DNA from: Epiperipatus broadwayi | Taxonomy: Eukaryota; Onychophora; Udeonychophora; Euonychophora; Peripatidae | Length of the DNA: 64,000 bases | Direction: 5' to 3' | Assembly (NCBI GenBank): GCA_028023455.1 | Contig: JAQFVV010000286.1 | Coordinates: 1-64,000, forward strand | Part shown: positions 41,131-56,259 of the stretch, piece after piece | Layout of the letters: the number at the start of each line of letters is the position of its first letter | Position numbering within the stretch: the stretch's first letter is position 1 | The notes under the pieces: generated by a model | Databases searched by the model: none | What the model saw: the letters and a program-made list of their open reading frames with translations, nothing else | What the model was told of the DNA's origin: nothing | Made by a program: the position numbers and the translations under genes

Positions 41131-42346
41131 TTTGATATAAACACCCACATACCCTGAGTACTGAATTCTGTTTATATGTATTTTTTAAAAAAAAGTTGTA
41201 AGAGATATAGCTTGTCTTTTTTTCCATGTTTGATATGTTTAAAATAATGTGTTCAAAGTGTAAAATTCACTGTTTAAAGTTTAAACCATAGTACATATGT
41301 ATTTTTTCTTCAATGTCATATATAAAGTTTTTTGTTCTTGAGACATATATGAAAAATATATAAATAATTTGTAAATCATTTATCACTCGTGTTAGCTGGT
41401 GCCCTTATAAAAATAAATTTTGCTAACCAGTAGTGAGTCAAATGCAAAAGTATTGGAAGTGGATGGTTCGAATTCAGTTAAAAAAAATTATTGAGAGCAA
41501 ATTTTTTTTTGGCTTAACACTATGATGTATAAATTTTAAACATGTAATAACCAGACTATGAGTTTTCTTTTAGATGCATGGGTGCAACCAAGAGAAATTA
41601 AAAGAAATGGCTAGATTAGTATAAAATCTTAAATAAACCAATTTTTTTTTTCAGCAAGCTAAAGCTAAAATTTCAGCTAAACAATAGTTGGGCAGATATA
41701 TAGAAAGTGTGGGAGCAGTGAGTGGTTATGCAGGAGATGTTTTTTAAGAGGAAATATATGTTTAGAATTTTTTTTTGTTAATTGAGTATATAATGTTTGT
41801 GTTTATTTTAAAAGCAAAGTGAAAGATTTTGGCATGTGTATGGATTTGTATTTTTTTTTCAACTTTTATCCAAAGTTTTTTTTTTCCTTTTCTGTCGTTT
41901 CCAATAGTGTGTAGTATTGTGTAATGTATGTAGAAGTATATGTGTGTAATATCTATGTACTTGTATATGGTAGCACTACATATATATGTACATAGGTGTG
42001 TATGTGCGATGTGTAGGGAATAGATGTGTTTGAAAATCTTTATATGCATTGCATTGCTATATATTTTCTTGGAAACCCATATGTATAGAGAAATTGTGTT
42101 GCATCTGAAGCATAGAATTTTTTTTTTCTTATATAGATGTGAAAAAAAAAATCTTTTTTCTGGATTAAACAGTTGAACAAATATTCACATCCCCAAATGA
42201 TATTTCATATATATAATTTTATATAACAAGATTGTATATTGAATTTTGAAATTTTTCGTCGTTCTTTTGGTCGTCACTTGAAAACTCCTAATCAAAGCAT
42301 TTTTTTAATGTTTTTGTTTTTTTGTTTCATTGTATGTCCAGAGAAA
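41131..42346. other. Stretch between the diverged PBS and the right LTR
   Basis: T-rich, with many poly-T runs. No coding domain recognised. If the two 1.4 kb repeats are a 5'/3' LTR pair, this is the region where a polypurine tract is expected; the bases just before the repeat (CCAGAGAAA) are only weakly purine-rich. Confidence 0.4.
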
Positions 42347-43762
<1,416 letters not shown>

Positions 43763-46700
43763 TTACTGACTATTACTTAAATACATCTCCTTTCCATCAA
43801 TCAAGAGATCACCTTATACTCCAAAGGTTAGCTCCACCCTTCACACTCAGATAATTAAGGAACAAGTATTCAAGAAATTTTTTTTTAAAAAAAAAGTCAT
43901 CTTGATTTTTTAAATTAAATCAAACCGAATAAAACACACACAAAAATATTTTTACACTTTTGAAATAAATGAACATTAATTAGCTATTAAATAAAGTAGT
44001 TGATAACCCAATTAGTTTGTCAAATAATTCACTAATCCATAGATCCATAAATCCCTCAAAATATACTTGCACCTGTTATCAAAGATATTTCCTGTAATTT
44101 TAAATGTTTTATTGTAAAATGTAAAATTCTGTACTGTATTTAAAAATGAAATTGGAAGATGATACAGACATACATGCACACATATACACTGCTATATGAA
44201 TACTAAATTATCCTGACTAAAATATAATTTAGGTGTCTATTGGTTCAACATATTTCACTGATTATACTACCTATAATGGATGCATGTGCCAATGAATAAA
44301 CAGATCAGAAAACCATCTGAATAAATACCAATCACTATTTTACAAATAAATAAAACAAATTTTCTTCAACTTAATTTACACATTAACAACTCCTGTTATA
44401 ATCTATATATTTTAAATAATTTTGAATTTATTTCAGCAGATATAATTATATTTATTTATATATTTGGAACTCATTAACTTGTTAGATCATTTATAAATCA
44501 TTAAAATATAGTGATTTTGGATTTTCCTGAAATTGTATTTGTGTTACTTAAACCATTTAGTTTCATTGGAATGGCATAATAGGATTTATTAGATATTAAC
44601 ACCCTTAATCACAGGCTATATCTAGCTTTGACTTTTCCATCATAGCATTTAGACAAATCTTTTCCAGACTTCTTATATATTGAATAGATACTTCACCTGC
44701 ATTTCCTGAAAAATCCTTTCAAAACTGGTTTATTGTACCAGGTATATAATGTAATGGTTAGTTTGGGATCCTTTTTTTTTCTTCACTATTCTTTCCCTTT
44801 ATTTCCATTTTGGGGATGGTTAAAATCATTTTTTTCATTCTGGTCACTTTGTCTGTGGTCAACCTCTATGGTATGGGAAAAAAATATAACTACTCCAAAA
44901 CAGGGGAAATGAAGATATTTTATTGATCAAATCAGAGGTGTGCCATACCTTTACACGACCCTCAGAAAATTCGAAATTAGGGCCATGTATAGTGTAGAAT
45001 GCAGATATTTTTCTCTGACAAAAAGAGGGATATTTTTTTAGAAAATTCTTTTCAAAAAAACTGAAGAACAGCTTTAGATATTAACATTTTTTTTAAAAAA
45101 ATAGGTATATTTATAAACAATTAACACATTCCAGAAGGCAAATGATTAATATAATGCATAGAATCAAATAAATACACAATAATAATAAAATAAAAATATA
45201 TAATAAATAATTCTGATGATTGATAAAATGTAAATCTGCACAGCATTAATCAATTTTGTTATATTATGTTTTTATACTTTAATTTTTTCAAATGTATATT
45301 TCCCAAATTTAAAATCTTTATTATGCATTAAACCCAGTTACAACAATATTTTTCTTTTACTTTCCATTCTAGAAAATTTCTGTTCTTATTATAGACTTTA
45401 TAGTTCAGAAGCCTCCATCCCCTCATTGGTGTTGTTCTAAGCAATCACCTGTTTTTTCTTAATGGATAACGTTCTTTTGGCTCAAATTAGTAGCAAACAT
45501 ATAGTTATTATGAAAGAAAAAATATTGATATAACATACACAATACTATCGTGAACAAATTACACTACTATGACATAGGTGTGCCTGCTTAAAATCTGTTG
45601 AATTCCTAATTTTTTAGGTAAATTTCTGTAGTTTCAATTTTTTTTAAATAAATAAATAATATATAATGTAACTTACAATTTAGAAATATAGTTGTCAATT
45701 AAATAGTTTTACAAATGTATGAAAATCTAATTAATGTAAATGCCAAAAGCCTTCCCTGTAAGTATTTCTCATGACAATATATATATATATATTATTCTTT
45801 AAGCAAAAAAATAATAAATAAATCATTAAACTTTGGAAATATAATTTAAAATTTAAAACTTAATTGTTATTAAAAATAAGTTATAAAAAATGAGTAATTA
45901 AATTTGATTTATTTAAATAATTTGTTTTTTATTTATTAAAATTTAATAGTTAACCAAAGCTATTAATTAAAAAAAAAAGTCAACTATAATTCAACTTTTT
46001 TTTTAATTTTTTAATTTTTATTTTTAGAATGTAGTTAATTAATTTTAGTCACGAAGTAATTAAATAAACGAAAATAATTAAATATTTTCATTATGGAAAA
46101 AAACTATAATTAAATTAAAGTGAAATACAATAGCTAAATATGCAGTTTTTTTTCTGAAAAAAAAATAATAAACTACATATTTTAAGATAAACTGCTATGT
46201 GTATTTTAATATAGGTAGAAATACAGGTAATTGTAAATATAATAACGATTATACCAACAATAATATAAAATGAAATATAGCTGATTTAATAATTTTTGAA
46301 ATTTAAATTATAATAGGTTTCAATCAAAAAGACTACTGAGACTTTTAGGAGTCATATATGAAAAGTTAATATATATGAGAAATAATAAAATATAAAAATA
46401 AAACCAATTACAAGATTATTAAATTAGTAAATACATTATTATCATCATTTGCAATTATTTGGATTTTTCAGCCATAACATATATTAGAAATAAATTTTGC
46501 AATAACTCAAAACTTGAAAATAATAGAATGGTTTATATAAATTTGTTAATATATTTATTGAATTTACTTATAACACTTGGTCTAACTATTACAAGTACTT
46601 TGTTTAAATAAAATAAAAAAATCCATTGAAAAAATTATACTTATTCATTCTCAAAATACAAATTATAATATAAAACAAAATAATATTATGTGAATACTTA

Positions 46701-49470
46701 TAGATTTGGATTGATGGTCCGAAAATAGATTATGATTGTTAAAGTTTAAAATGATAGTAAATATAGAATAAATTCTATTTCAAACATTCTGTTTATTTAT
46801 TATAAAAGGTTTTATTAACCATTCTTTTATAAAGTGTTTTATAAATGCAATTAAACGTAAGTTATCTGACTTATTACAAAAAAATTGTTTAGTTATCTGA
46901 CATTAAAACATATAATACTATTAGATTTGAATAATATAATAAATGTGATATAACAATATACAAATTTGAAGAACTGACAAAAAAATTCATTGATAGCAGT
47001 GTTAAAATGACAAAAAAATACAATTATTTTAAATATGATTACTTTAATTGAATTTACAGGTGTTGAAACTAATACATACATCTAAAAGCAATTTTTAAAT
47101 AAAATTGTCAATTATACTTTTGTATATTATAACAAAAAGGAAATGGTTTAATGATCTTTTGAATAATGATATAAGAATTTATGTCATTGAGTTTAATGAT
47201 GCATAAATATCATCTAATTTATATTCAAACAAAGTTATTCAGCTTGATAATGTAAAAAAAGCTTTTTGTAATTTTAAAAGTAAAACACTAAGGTTTCTAA
47301 TGATATACCTAAAGTCTTAAGTATTGTAGAAATCAGTTAGATTCCAAATTATTGGTATATTTTGAGAGTTTATAGATCCATAGAGTTGTCTTATCAGATC
47401 TTAAATGTGAATCCTTGATTGATCCAATATAAAAAATGTGATAAAAATGTAAAAGAAAAATGATTATTCTAGAAAAAAAAATATTTTTTGTTTATTATGG
47501 AAAAGTCATTTTTAAAAATTTAATGAAAGAAATCATTTTCTATTTAGAAACTCAATGTGGATTGAGAGAGAAAAATGCAGTGTAAGTATATATTATTTGT
47601 TAATAAACTAATGAAAGAAAATTGTCATAAGCAGTAATATGATTTATATTGTCATGGTGACAGTTATTGAAAATATTTGGTTAGCCATAAAAATGTATTA
47701 GTATTATACAACTGTCACATAATATTACAAGAAGGCTCATAAATAATTAGTCAAATTTTTGAAGTATTTTTTATGTAAATTGATGTTAAACAGACATATT
47801 ATTCAACAAGTTTTACTATCTAAATAACTTTTAGAGGCGATGTTATACTTTCACAATAAATAAATTAATCTAGCAATATACTTTTTTTAAAATACACTGT
47901 ATTTTTATACATTAACATAACTAATTGCTGTAATTTATCTGTTTTTTATCTTAAGAAAATAGCTTTGATTTAAAATTAATTATAATTAGTTTTCAAAAAT
48001 GATAATATCCAACATTTAAATAGAGAAAAATGTAACAAATAATTGAAAAAGAAAAAATAAATTTTTAAACCTTTTCTATGTTTTTTTGAAAAAGATTGCA
48101 TTGATTTTTTCAATGTAAAGCTGGTTTATATTTTGAATAATAATGGGACTAGTCAATTATAGTACTTAATAATTTAATTTTTTGTTTCAATTACTGCCAT
48201 AAAATTGTATTAATATAAAAATAACATGAATTTTATTTTAACGTTTTGGATTATCATTAATAAAATAAATATATACATTATACCAAAATCATTTACACAT
48301 TAGTAAAACTCCAGATTGTACAATTAATATTCAATTACATTTTAGCAATATTTGGACTTACAATTAGGTGATAAAATATGTTTTCTTAAAATCTAAAAAA
48401 TGTACAAATCTAATAAGGCTCTGAAATCAGAACTATGGATTAGTGATATTCTATTTGCTACAACAATATCTTCTCTTTTTGTTAAAGTTGTATTTAAAAG
48501 AGTTGAAAATGAAATTCTGATGCAATACAAGTTTAATGGTGGAATTGTTAATGTTAATATAATAAATGCAAAAAAAGCCAAGAATTTCAATTTTTCTTTT
48601 TATGATATATAATATACATTACTAATAGATGTGCTATTTTTTTCTATTCCTTATACGATCTTTTATTCTTCCTTATTTTTTAAATGTAATCTTCAAATAT
48701 TAGATTACATAAAATAATGGATAAAAGATAGACTGCACTGTGCTGTTGCATATCTAATAAGTTGAAACATAAAACATTTTATTACCATGAAATAACTATG
48801 TTATCTAATTTAATCACATAAAGAATTGTAATTTTAATAATATAATTGTATTTAATTGAGACATAGTTTTTATTTCATAAATTTATGAAAGCACAATGTT
48901 AATTCTCATAAGGCCAACAGATGTAGTCTTTGACTTTCTAAACATGATAATCATTGAATCCCCTATAGTAAGAACACTATAGATATGTCTTTATTGCCAG
49001 GCAAATGGAAAAAACTTTCAGGAGTAAATCATGGTTTATGCATTACTTTTAGTAATTAATCTAATTAAATCAATAAACATAATACAAATTATCACACAGG
49101 TTGAGATAATGTTTGTATTATATATTTGTGCAGGAAAGTTTTTTTTATATTATCTAACTTCTCCATGATGCAATAACAAAAAGCATTATTATTGAAAATA
49201 GAAAATATGAAGCAATTAAAATAAAAAGTAGTGCTAAGCAAGAAGTGAATTAGCTCCAATTTGTTTTCCATTTTATAAATGTTAACTTTGAAATATCAGA
49301 TAAAAAATATGCAACTTTGATTTGAAAGTTTTATAAAAAACATGTAGTATGTTGATGATTGAGTTCACTTTTTTTAATTTGAATGATGATTTATGTTCTT
49401 TAAAGTTTGAATCTATAATATAAAGCCTTTGGAACAGTAATGAACCTTCAAAATTCTTTATCAATCAATA
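43763..49470. other. Long AT-rich non-coding interval
   Basis: About 5.7 kb with no recognised coding domain or shared repeat. Overlapping frames on opposite strands at 48393-48612 (65 and 70 codons) have no known motif. Long poly-A/T runs are frequent. Confidence 0.4.
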
Positions 49471-49710
49471 ATGAAAAGAGAGTTACAAAGTTATTGGTGT
49501 GTGTTTCATTTTGATGAATGTAATGCTGCAGCGAAAGAACATTTTGAAACATACGGTTTATACAAAGTCATTAACAACAGAATTCATAATATCGTATTTT
49601 ATGATGAGTTTAAGCATGATTATTATGAGCAGTCAACATTACATTATAAAACTGATTTCAAAAATCACCTAAAGAAGTGCATAATGAAAACTTTTATTGA
49701 GAAAATATAG
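49471..49710 (+). CDS. Unrecognised 79-codon open frame
   Basis: The frame begins ATGAAAAGAGAG and runs 79 codons. Its composition is balanced (Cys, His, Trp, Tyr and acidic residues) rather than Lys/Asn/Ile-dominated, and it contains a few CpG dinucleotides, unlike most frames of this length in the window. It has a YWCVFHFDECN start and a HYKTDFKNHLKKC end, but I recognise no family. No signal peptide, clear transmembrane helix or convincing splice neighbours were seen. It could be an exon, a fragment of an unknown transposon, or chance. Confidence 0.2.
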   Translation: MKRELQSYWCVFHFDECNAAAKEHFETYGLYKVINNRIHNIVFYDEFKHDYYEQSTLHYKTDFKNHLKKCIMKTFIEKI

Positions 49711-49810
49711 CTGAAAATAAAATATAAGAAATAATTGCAGTTGAATAAATCATCAAAATCTCAAATATTAGGCATATTATATTTCACAGTCAACGTTACA
49801 TTTTCAGCTT

Positions 49811-49843
<33 letters not shown>

Positions 49844-51499
49844 TTCTCTTAAAATGACAATATTCGTTTACTAGTTATTGCTAACTATTAGATATATATA
49901 TTATTGCTTTTAAAAAAAAGAATAGTTTATTAGTTCCAAAAGAAAATACAATTAAGGTTCAAAAAGATAATACAATTTTCTGTTTATAAATAGAAAAAAG
50001 AAATACGAAATTGATTAATAAAAGGATTATTAAAGTATACAGCTTTACATAAAGAAAAAAAATGGTTTATACTATTAAATCTAAGAAAAAGGAAATGATA
50101 TAAAATTAGATATAGAAATAAACAAAACTGATTTTATATAAAAGTTTTATTTTTGTTTTAAAGTTAATTTTAACTATTAGAGTGAAATTATAAAGTTTTT
50201 GTTCTACTTAATAAACTTCTTGGATATTTTTTTTTTTTCAAGAGATAATGCATTAAATTTAACAGAGAATATTCAAAGGTTTAAAAGTAATATACAATAA
50301 GACATAGTTAGTTAAGCTCGGCAGGAAAAATATTTTACTAGCATCTCTATACTCAGCAACACTACAGGATATATATAGGACTGATTGGATCGGTAAAATT
50401 TTATGTTGTAATGGATTTCTTTTCATTTATTAATATCTATTGATCAGATAATATTTAATGACGATTTTAATAAACTAAAAAAATATGTTACTCAGAAATA
50501 TTAAGCCACTTAAAAAATACTTCGTAGTTATATTTGATGCTAAATCCAATATTATTAACATGCGGGTCAATCTGTTAATCCTTGTACTATGAAACTCATC
50601 CATGATATAAAATTTCAAAATATAATAAAATGAAAGTAGAGTTACCCTTTATATAATTTTATGACACATTTTACAAGTAAATAAATATTAGCTGATAATA
50701 TATTTATTGAAATTGGTAATGCATTATTCATTTCATGGTCAGCCATGTGATATACATATGGCAGTCAGTTGTTGTGGTGATAACATTATATGACATATGT
50801 ATAAAATAAAAAAAATCATAATGAAAGTTATGTAACAAGATAAAAATATCTTAGAAGAAATGATTAAAATTGATAATAATATATACAGTTGAAATATATT
50901 ATTAATATCTTTTTTTACAATAAGCATAAAACATATAATAGGTCTTATTATCAGTGATTAATATCAAGAAAAACTAGATAAAATAGGTTAAAGCCGTATA
51001 GTTAGTTTTTTTTTTATCAAAGATTAAAATTTAGAAAAATGTACTTAAAAAATGTATATTTTAATTCATATTTGTATGAGTTATTTGCTACCAAAACAAC
51101 ATAATTCGATAAACTAATTGAAGAAAATAGATTGTAAAAGTTTAATTTAAGACATCTAGATTTCGCAAACAATGTGGTTGTTTTTACAAATTATGCTTCA
51201 GATCTTCAGTAAATAAAATCATTAAAACATCACATGATCATCACTTCATCAGCTTACAAAAGCTGTTAAGACAATAGCAAACTCTCCATACAGTAGTTCT
51301 ACCTAGTAATCAAAACCTTCTTTCATTGATTGATTATTAAGTCTTGCACTGGATGTCACTAGTGTAAAGAGAGTTTGCTAATATTTAATCGTTAGGCAAT
51401 ATTGCAAAAATTACCAAATGAAATTTAAAAAGTAGAATTAAAGATAAGTGTTAAAAATACTAAAGTAATGAATTTACTCAAAAGAAAATAATAAACATT
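49711..51499. other. AT-rich non-coding interval with a TATATG/TG run
   Basis: A short (TA)n(TG)n tract lies at 49813-49842. No gene recognised. GCAAACTCTC (51287) and GAGAGTTTGC (51366) form a short inverted repeat. Confidence 0.4.
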
Positions 51500-52090
51500 G
51501 ATAATCATTAATTAGAAAAAGTTAATAGTCTTGGTCAGATTATTAATATAGATAAAATCTTAATGAAATGAGTTAATCATATAATTAAACTTGGATTTAA
51601 TACTTTAGCTAAAAATAATAGTATTAAAAGGAAATACGGGTATGTGTTTGACAAGGAAGATTTTCAATAGATGTGTTTACCATTTCATATTTGTGGATCT
51701 GAAACATGAATACTTACCAAAAGAAATTTTATCTGAAGAAAAATCCAGATTTTAGATTTTTCAAAATAGTATGAAGAGATATTTTAGAAGTAACAAGAAG
51801 ATATTAAAAATGAAATACTTCAATGAAAAGACAAGCAGATTTCAAAGACATCAGTAAAAAAATAAGAAACTCAAATAGATATGGTCAGGACAAATTGCTA
51901 AAAGAGATAATACTAGATGAAAACAGTTTAAGTTTTAAATTGTATTTCAAAAGATTGTAAATTCAGAAAAAGGCATATGTGAGATGGATAGATGAAATAA
52001 GGAAATTTTTTGATATGATGCAATAAAGAGAGGCTATGAAAAATTGGGAACATATTCATTTTGCAGTGAGTTGATAATGACTGATATTAT
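51500..52090 (+). pseudogene. RTE-like LINE, decayed 3' end
   Basis: On the plus strand, relics of the RTE C-terminal region can be read across many stops and frameshifts: a VNSLGQII stretch (51518 on), CGSET near 51692 (equivalent of YGSETW), a KNEILQ stretch, and VRWIDEIRKF ... MKNWEHIHFAV near 51985-52065, matching the RW-D-I ... W tail of the family. It is the same region as 4640-5110 on the other strand but more decayed. Truncated at the 5' end and inactive. Confidence 0.65.
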
Positions 52091-53590
52091 ATATATGGTA
52101 ATAGCAAATGAGGTGACAGTAAGTATATGAACTCCCAGAAATAAAACATTTTCTAAATAAATACCTTAAATGTCTAATGTGATATAATTATATATTATAA
52201 TCAAAGATTATTATATATTCTATCTATAAATCTTATAAAACTTATCCAGAAAATGTCATAATCCTAGTTCCTCATAGCACTTTCCATCACTGTAACAATG
52301 TTTCTTTAATGCAGGTTATATCAGGAAGAAATGTGAGGCTCTATTTATCTTTATATATTTTAATCTTCTCACATGGTAGTGGCAACAAATGTTAACAAAA
52401 TACCAAATAATATATTTATTAAAAGATGAATCTAAATACATATTTCAGTAATTCCATTATTTAAAAAATAGTTTAATTACTCAAGTTAATATTACTAAAG
52501 TTAAAAAAATAAACTGCTGAATGACATGAGTGATGTCATACATCCTTATCAACTATAAAATCACATATTCCAAACATCTATTTGATTACAGAAGTAAAAT
52601 TTTATGAGTGAATAGCTTTTTATTTTAGTATGGTAACTTCACACCTAGCATTTGAATGAATTTCATTGTTATAGATAAACCTATTCTATATTATAATAGT
52701 ATTGTTTATTAATTCTTTAATCTCTATTATACTATTAAGTAAATGTATCACGTGAACATTAATGCATACAATGTTATCAAAGTTATTAATCACTATATAT
52801 TCATTTAAATAAGTTAGATCCTTAGACTGAAATTTAAAATAAATGACCTAATATGCATGGAATTATGAACCATTCATGCAGGTCATCATATAGTATTATA
52901 CATGTTACATGCAAGAATATTGACTTCATTATAAATAATATTATTGTAATTAATTATTCTGTATTACCCACTTCATTCTCCATAAAGAGCTAAAGATGAA
53001 ATATCCTTCAAAAAACACATTTATGTAAATCATATCATTTAAATTATGATCAGGTGGATATGACTTGGATTCTTATCATTGGTAAGTCACAACAATATAT
53101 GTAATGTACTCTAAATAAATAAGTCAGCAATTTAAGCATGTACACAAATAATATCCATAATATCATTGTAGCAATACATAACATAATATGTAGAAAATCA
53201 GTCATCATTTGCCAAGCTTTCTCTGTAATATATAAAACATATAATAATATGAATAGCAGCCATGTGTATCATTACTTTCAGCACATTAGCATATGTATAG
53301 TTAAGAGAGACTAATTTGTAACACAATTATCAACAGAATTGTTATTAAAAGCTTTTAATAATTTACAATATTAATACCTGATATTAAATTTACTATATAA
53401 AATATTAGTGGTAATATACACATTTCAACTCAATATCTTTATGAATAAACAATAGATAAATTCACATATTTTAATTACTTAAATCATATTATTTTATGTA
53501 AAAATGTGGTTTTAATTTCTCCTTATTTGTAATAATAAAAATACTTAATTGTAAATTATTAGAGAAAAAATATATTAATTAAAAATTAAG
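52091..53590. other. AT-rich non-coding interval
   Basis: No gene or element recognised. An even AT-rich composition up to the abrupt start of the G/T tract. Confidence 0.4.
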
Positions 53591-53593
53591 TTG

Positions 53594-54085
53594 GGCGTTT
53601 TTTTTTGGGGGACTGGCCCTCTTTTCTTTTCCTTTGTGAAAATTTTATTTTAATTATTAAATTGAAATAATTTAAATTGTTTTTTTTTTTTGCCCTTTTT
53701 TTTTGGGGGTGGGGGTGCGTCTTTTTTTTTTTGTGGGTGTGTGTGTTTTGTTTTAGTTGATTTTTTTTTTTTTTTTTTTTTTTTTGTTTGGTTGTTGGGT
53801 TAAAGAAAAAGGGGGGGGGATGGGGGGAATAATTGTGTGTTTTTTTTTTAATTAAAAAAGATGAGGTATGTGTTTTGTTTTTGGTGGGTGTTGGGGTGTG
53901 GGTTGTGGTGGTTAATTTTGGGTTTTTTTTTTTTTTTGGTGGGGGGGGGGGGGGGGGGGGGGGGGGGGACAGGAAAGGGGGGGGGGGGGGAGGGGTGTGG
54001 TTTGGTGGTTTTGATATTTTTGTTGGGGTGGGGGTGGGTGTTTTGTATTTGTTTTTGTTTTTTTGTTTTGGGTTTATTCCATAGT
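53594..54085. repeat. G/T-only low-complexity tract with long poly-G and poly-T
   Basis: Roughly 490 bp in which the plus strand is almost only G and T: long T runs (for example 53761-53785), a poly-G run of about 28 bases at 53941-53968, a second poly-G block at 53976-53990, and GGGTG/GTGTG patches. C is nearly absent. Such strand asymmetry is found nowhere else in the window. Frames across it are Gly/Phe/Val or Pro/Lys/Thr repeats and not genes. It may be a real GT-rich satellite or an assembly artefact. Confidence 0.9.
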
Positions 54086-55063
54086 TATAAAAACATTTAA
54101 TCATTTAATATATATAAGGATAACCTCAATGAATTATTTAAATTTATATCATTCTTGCTGTCTAACAGTCATAACTGCTTCCCTCTCCCACAATTTACTC
54201 ATTTGTCCTGTCATTAATTGATATAACTTTATTATAAAGCTCAAAAATAGAATGGTTTATACTTACTAACTTAAATTCAGATAAATATTATTCATTTATC
54301 TAACATCTAATACATTATTTTCAATGGCATTTAACCATAAATAATACTTCATGAGGATTTCATTGTCTAAACATAAAATTAAAATATCTGAAACCTTAAA
54401 TATATAATATATAAATAACTAATTTATTACTACAAAGATATATAACTCATAAACATATCAGAAATGCATAAAATAATAACAGATAAATATATATAATAAA
54501 TTTCTACATTAAAATTTTATCCAAAACTTTATCAGTTATACTAAAGTTTATTTACAATTTATGGATGACTTAAATATAAATGGAAATGTATATCCAGCTT
54601 TAATTTAAATTTAAACAAATGCACATTAATTGTTTTTTCTGCTTTATTTTTAGTGCTCTGATAGATATCTCCTAATTATTAACTATGTATCTTTATTTTT
54701 TATTTTCTCATTGTTCTATATATGATAATAGATGTTAATGTAATCCTTTTTTTATTATATTGCAGTTGAGGTTGAGGCATTCCATATTATGCTAAGAAAT
54801 TTTAAAGATATTCCATACAAATTTGGTTTTTATCCAAAAAGAAAGCTGCCATTTGTTTTACAACTTGAAAGGATGCTAATTTTATTCTATATATTTATTA
54901 AAATTATATTTTTAGCTATGGTAACTGTAGAATGCTGAATCTGTAAAATTCCTTGGGATGTCTACCTATATTGTTTATTCTTCTAAAACAATGACAATCA
55001 TAATACAATATCCATATGTGTGTTCAGGATTTAAATCATCTTTTGTTATGTATTTATAAATAT
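54086..55063. other. AT-rich non-coding interval
   Basis: No recognisable feature. Confidence 0.4.
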
Positions 55064-55296
55064 TGGGGATTTGAACTCAGACTTTCAAGCAACCTTCAAC
55101 TATCCACACTATCTCATACTATTGATACACATGACCACACATATGTAGAAAAGATAAATAATCACCAATAGATATATTTCATGCTGAATCAGCACTCATC
55201 AGTTGGTCCAGATTATCATTTCCCATACATAAATATAATCAGCGCTCAGTTTATATTAAGATAGCAAATCTTTATACTTTATTGGACAGGCTTAAG
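55064..55296. mobile_element. Palindromic foldback element, family A, copy 4 (left arm only)
   Basis: Starts GGGGATTTGAACTCAGAC and runs through CTATCTCATACTATTGATAC, ACATGACCACACATATGTAG, GCACTCATCAGTTGGTCC to TTTATTGGACAGGC, where similarity to copy 1 stops abruptly near its centre. The right arm is absent, so this is a half element. Its sequence is close to copy 1, and its outer end carries the complement of a B-box-like GAGTTCAAATCC. Confidence 0.82.
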
Positions 55297-55627
55297 TTTT
55301 TTAGAATATTAATTGTATTATTATTATTAGGTTTTTTTAATAATTAATCTTAAAATTAACTTACATAATATTTGAAGGGATCTTTTCCATATATACTTTT
55401 TTTCCTATCACACGTATTAATAAATAGCAAATATTACACATACACATAAACATACATACCAAATTAAAAGTCCCTTCGTTATTTGTTATGAATTTCTCAC
55501 TTCTTTGTTTTTGCTTAATTTGTCTTTGAAGAGTGAAAGCTCTATTCTCTGATTATTATTGAGTGATTGATATATATGTAGAATAAATCATGGATTAGTC
55601 TTGAAAACTGTACACTTAATTCCAATG

Positions 55628-55656
55628 TGTTATATATATATATATATATTTTTTTT

Positions 55657-55714
<58 letters not shown>

Positions 55715-55722
55715 GGGGGGGG

Positions 55723-55755
<33 letters not shown>
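55628..55755. repeat. Compound microsatellite (TA)n - T run - (TA)n - poly-G - (GA)n
   Basis: TA blocks at 55629-55650 and 55664-55711, separated by a T run, followed by about 14 G and then (GA)n to 55754. Confidence 0.97.
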
Positions 55756-55759
<4 letters not shown>

Positions 55760-56259
55760 CATCATAGCTACAAAAAATAAAACTGAAAATATAAAAACTG
55801 AATATGTCTTTTATTATAATTTATCAGTTAATGAACACATAATCTTTTAGTGTGAAAATTAAAATACTCGAAATACAACTTTTAAATTCGTCTATAGCAA
55901 AGTTTTTTCTTATATAATTTTTACACTTAAATTAGTTTTAGCTCTTTGTTGTATTACATATATATTCTTCTACTGAAAACAAGTGATATATTCAACTATA
56001 TTTTTCTACTTAAAATAATTGATATTGTACTCTTCAAAATATTTTTGAGATAATACTTATAAAATAAGTAATCTAACTATTTATTTTTATATTTGAGTAA
56101 GTGACGCTCTTTAACAGAAAAGTCAGCATTTGCATAAAAGATTTATTAAAATGTTTAAAACTAAATCACATTCTCAAGATGGAGCATATAAACATCAAAT
56201 CTAAATGTTGGTGGTACTATTAACAAATCAAAAATCATCAATCTAAATTTGAAGCTATA

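Noticed and set aside
41390-41480. A tRNA or SINE with A-box TAGCTGGTGCC and B-box GGTTCGAATTC
   Set aside because: The boxes are about 75 bp apart, too far for a simple tRNA, and I could fold no cloverleaf. Not called.
53586-54104. 172-codon Pro/Lys/Thr-rich minus-strand frame, and Gly/Val/Phe-rich plus-strand frames
   Set aside because: Low-complexity products of the G/T tract; the tract lacks other coding features.
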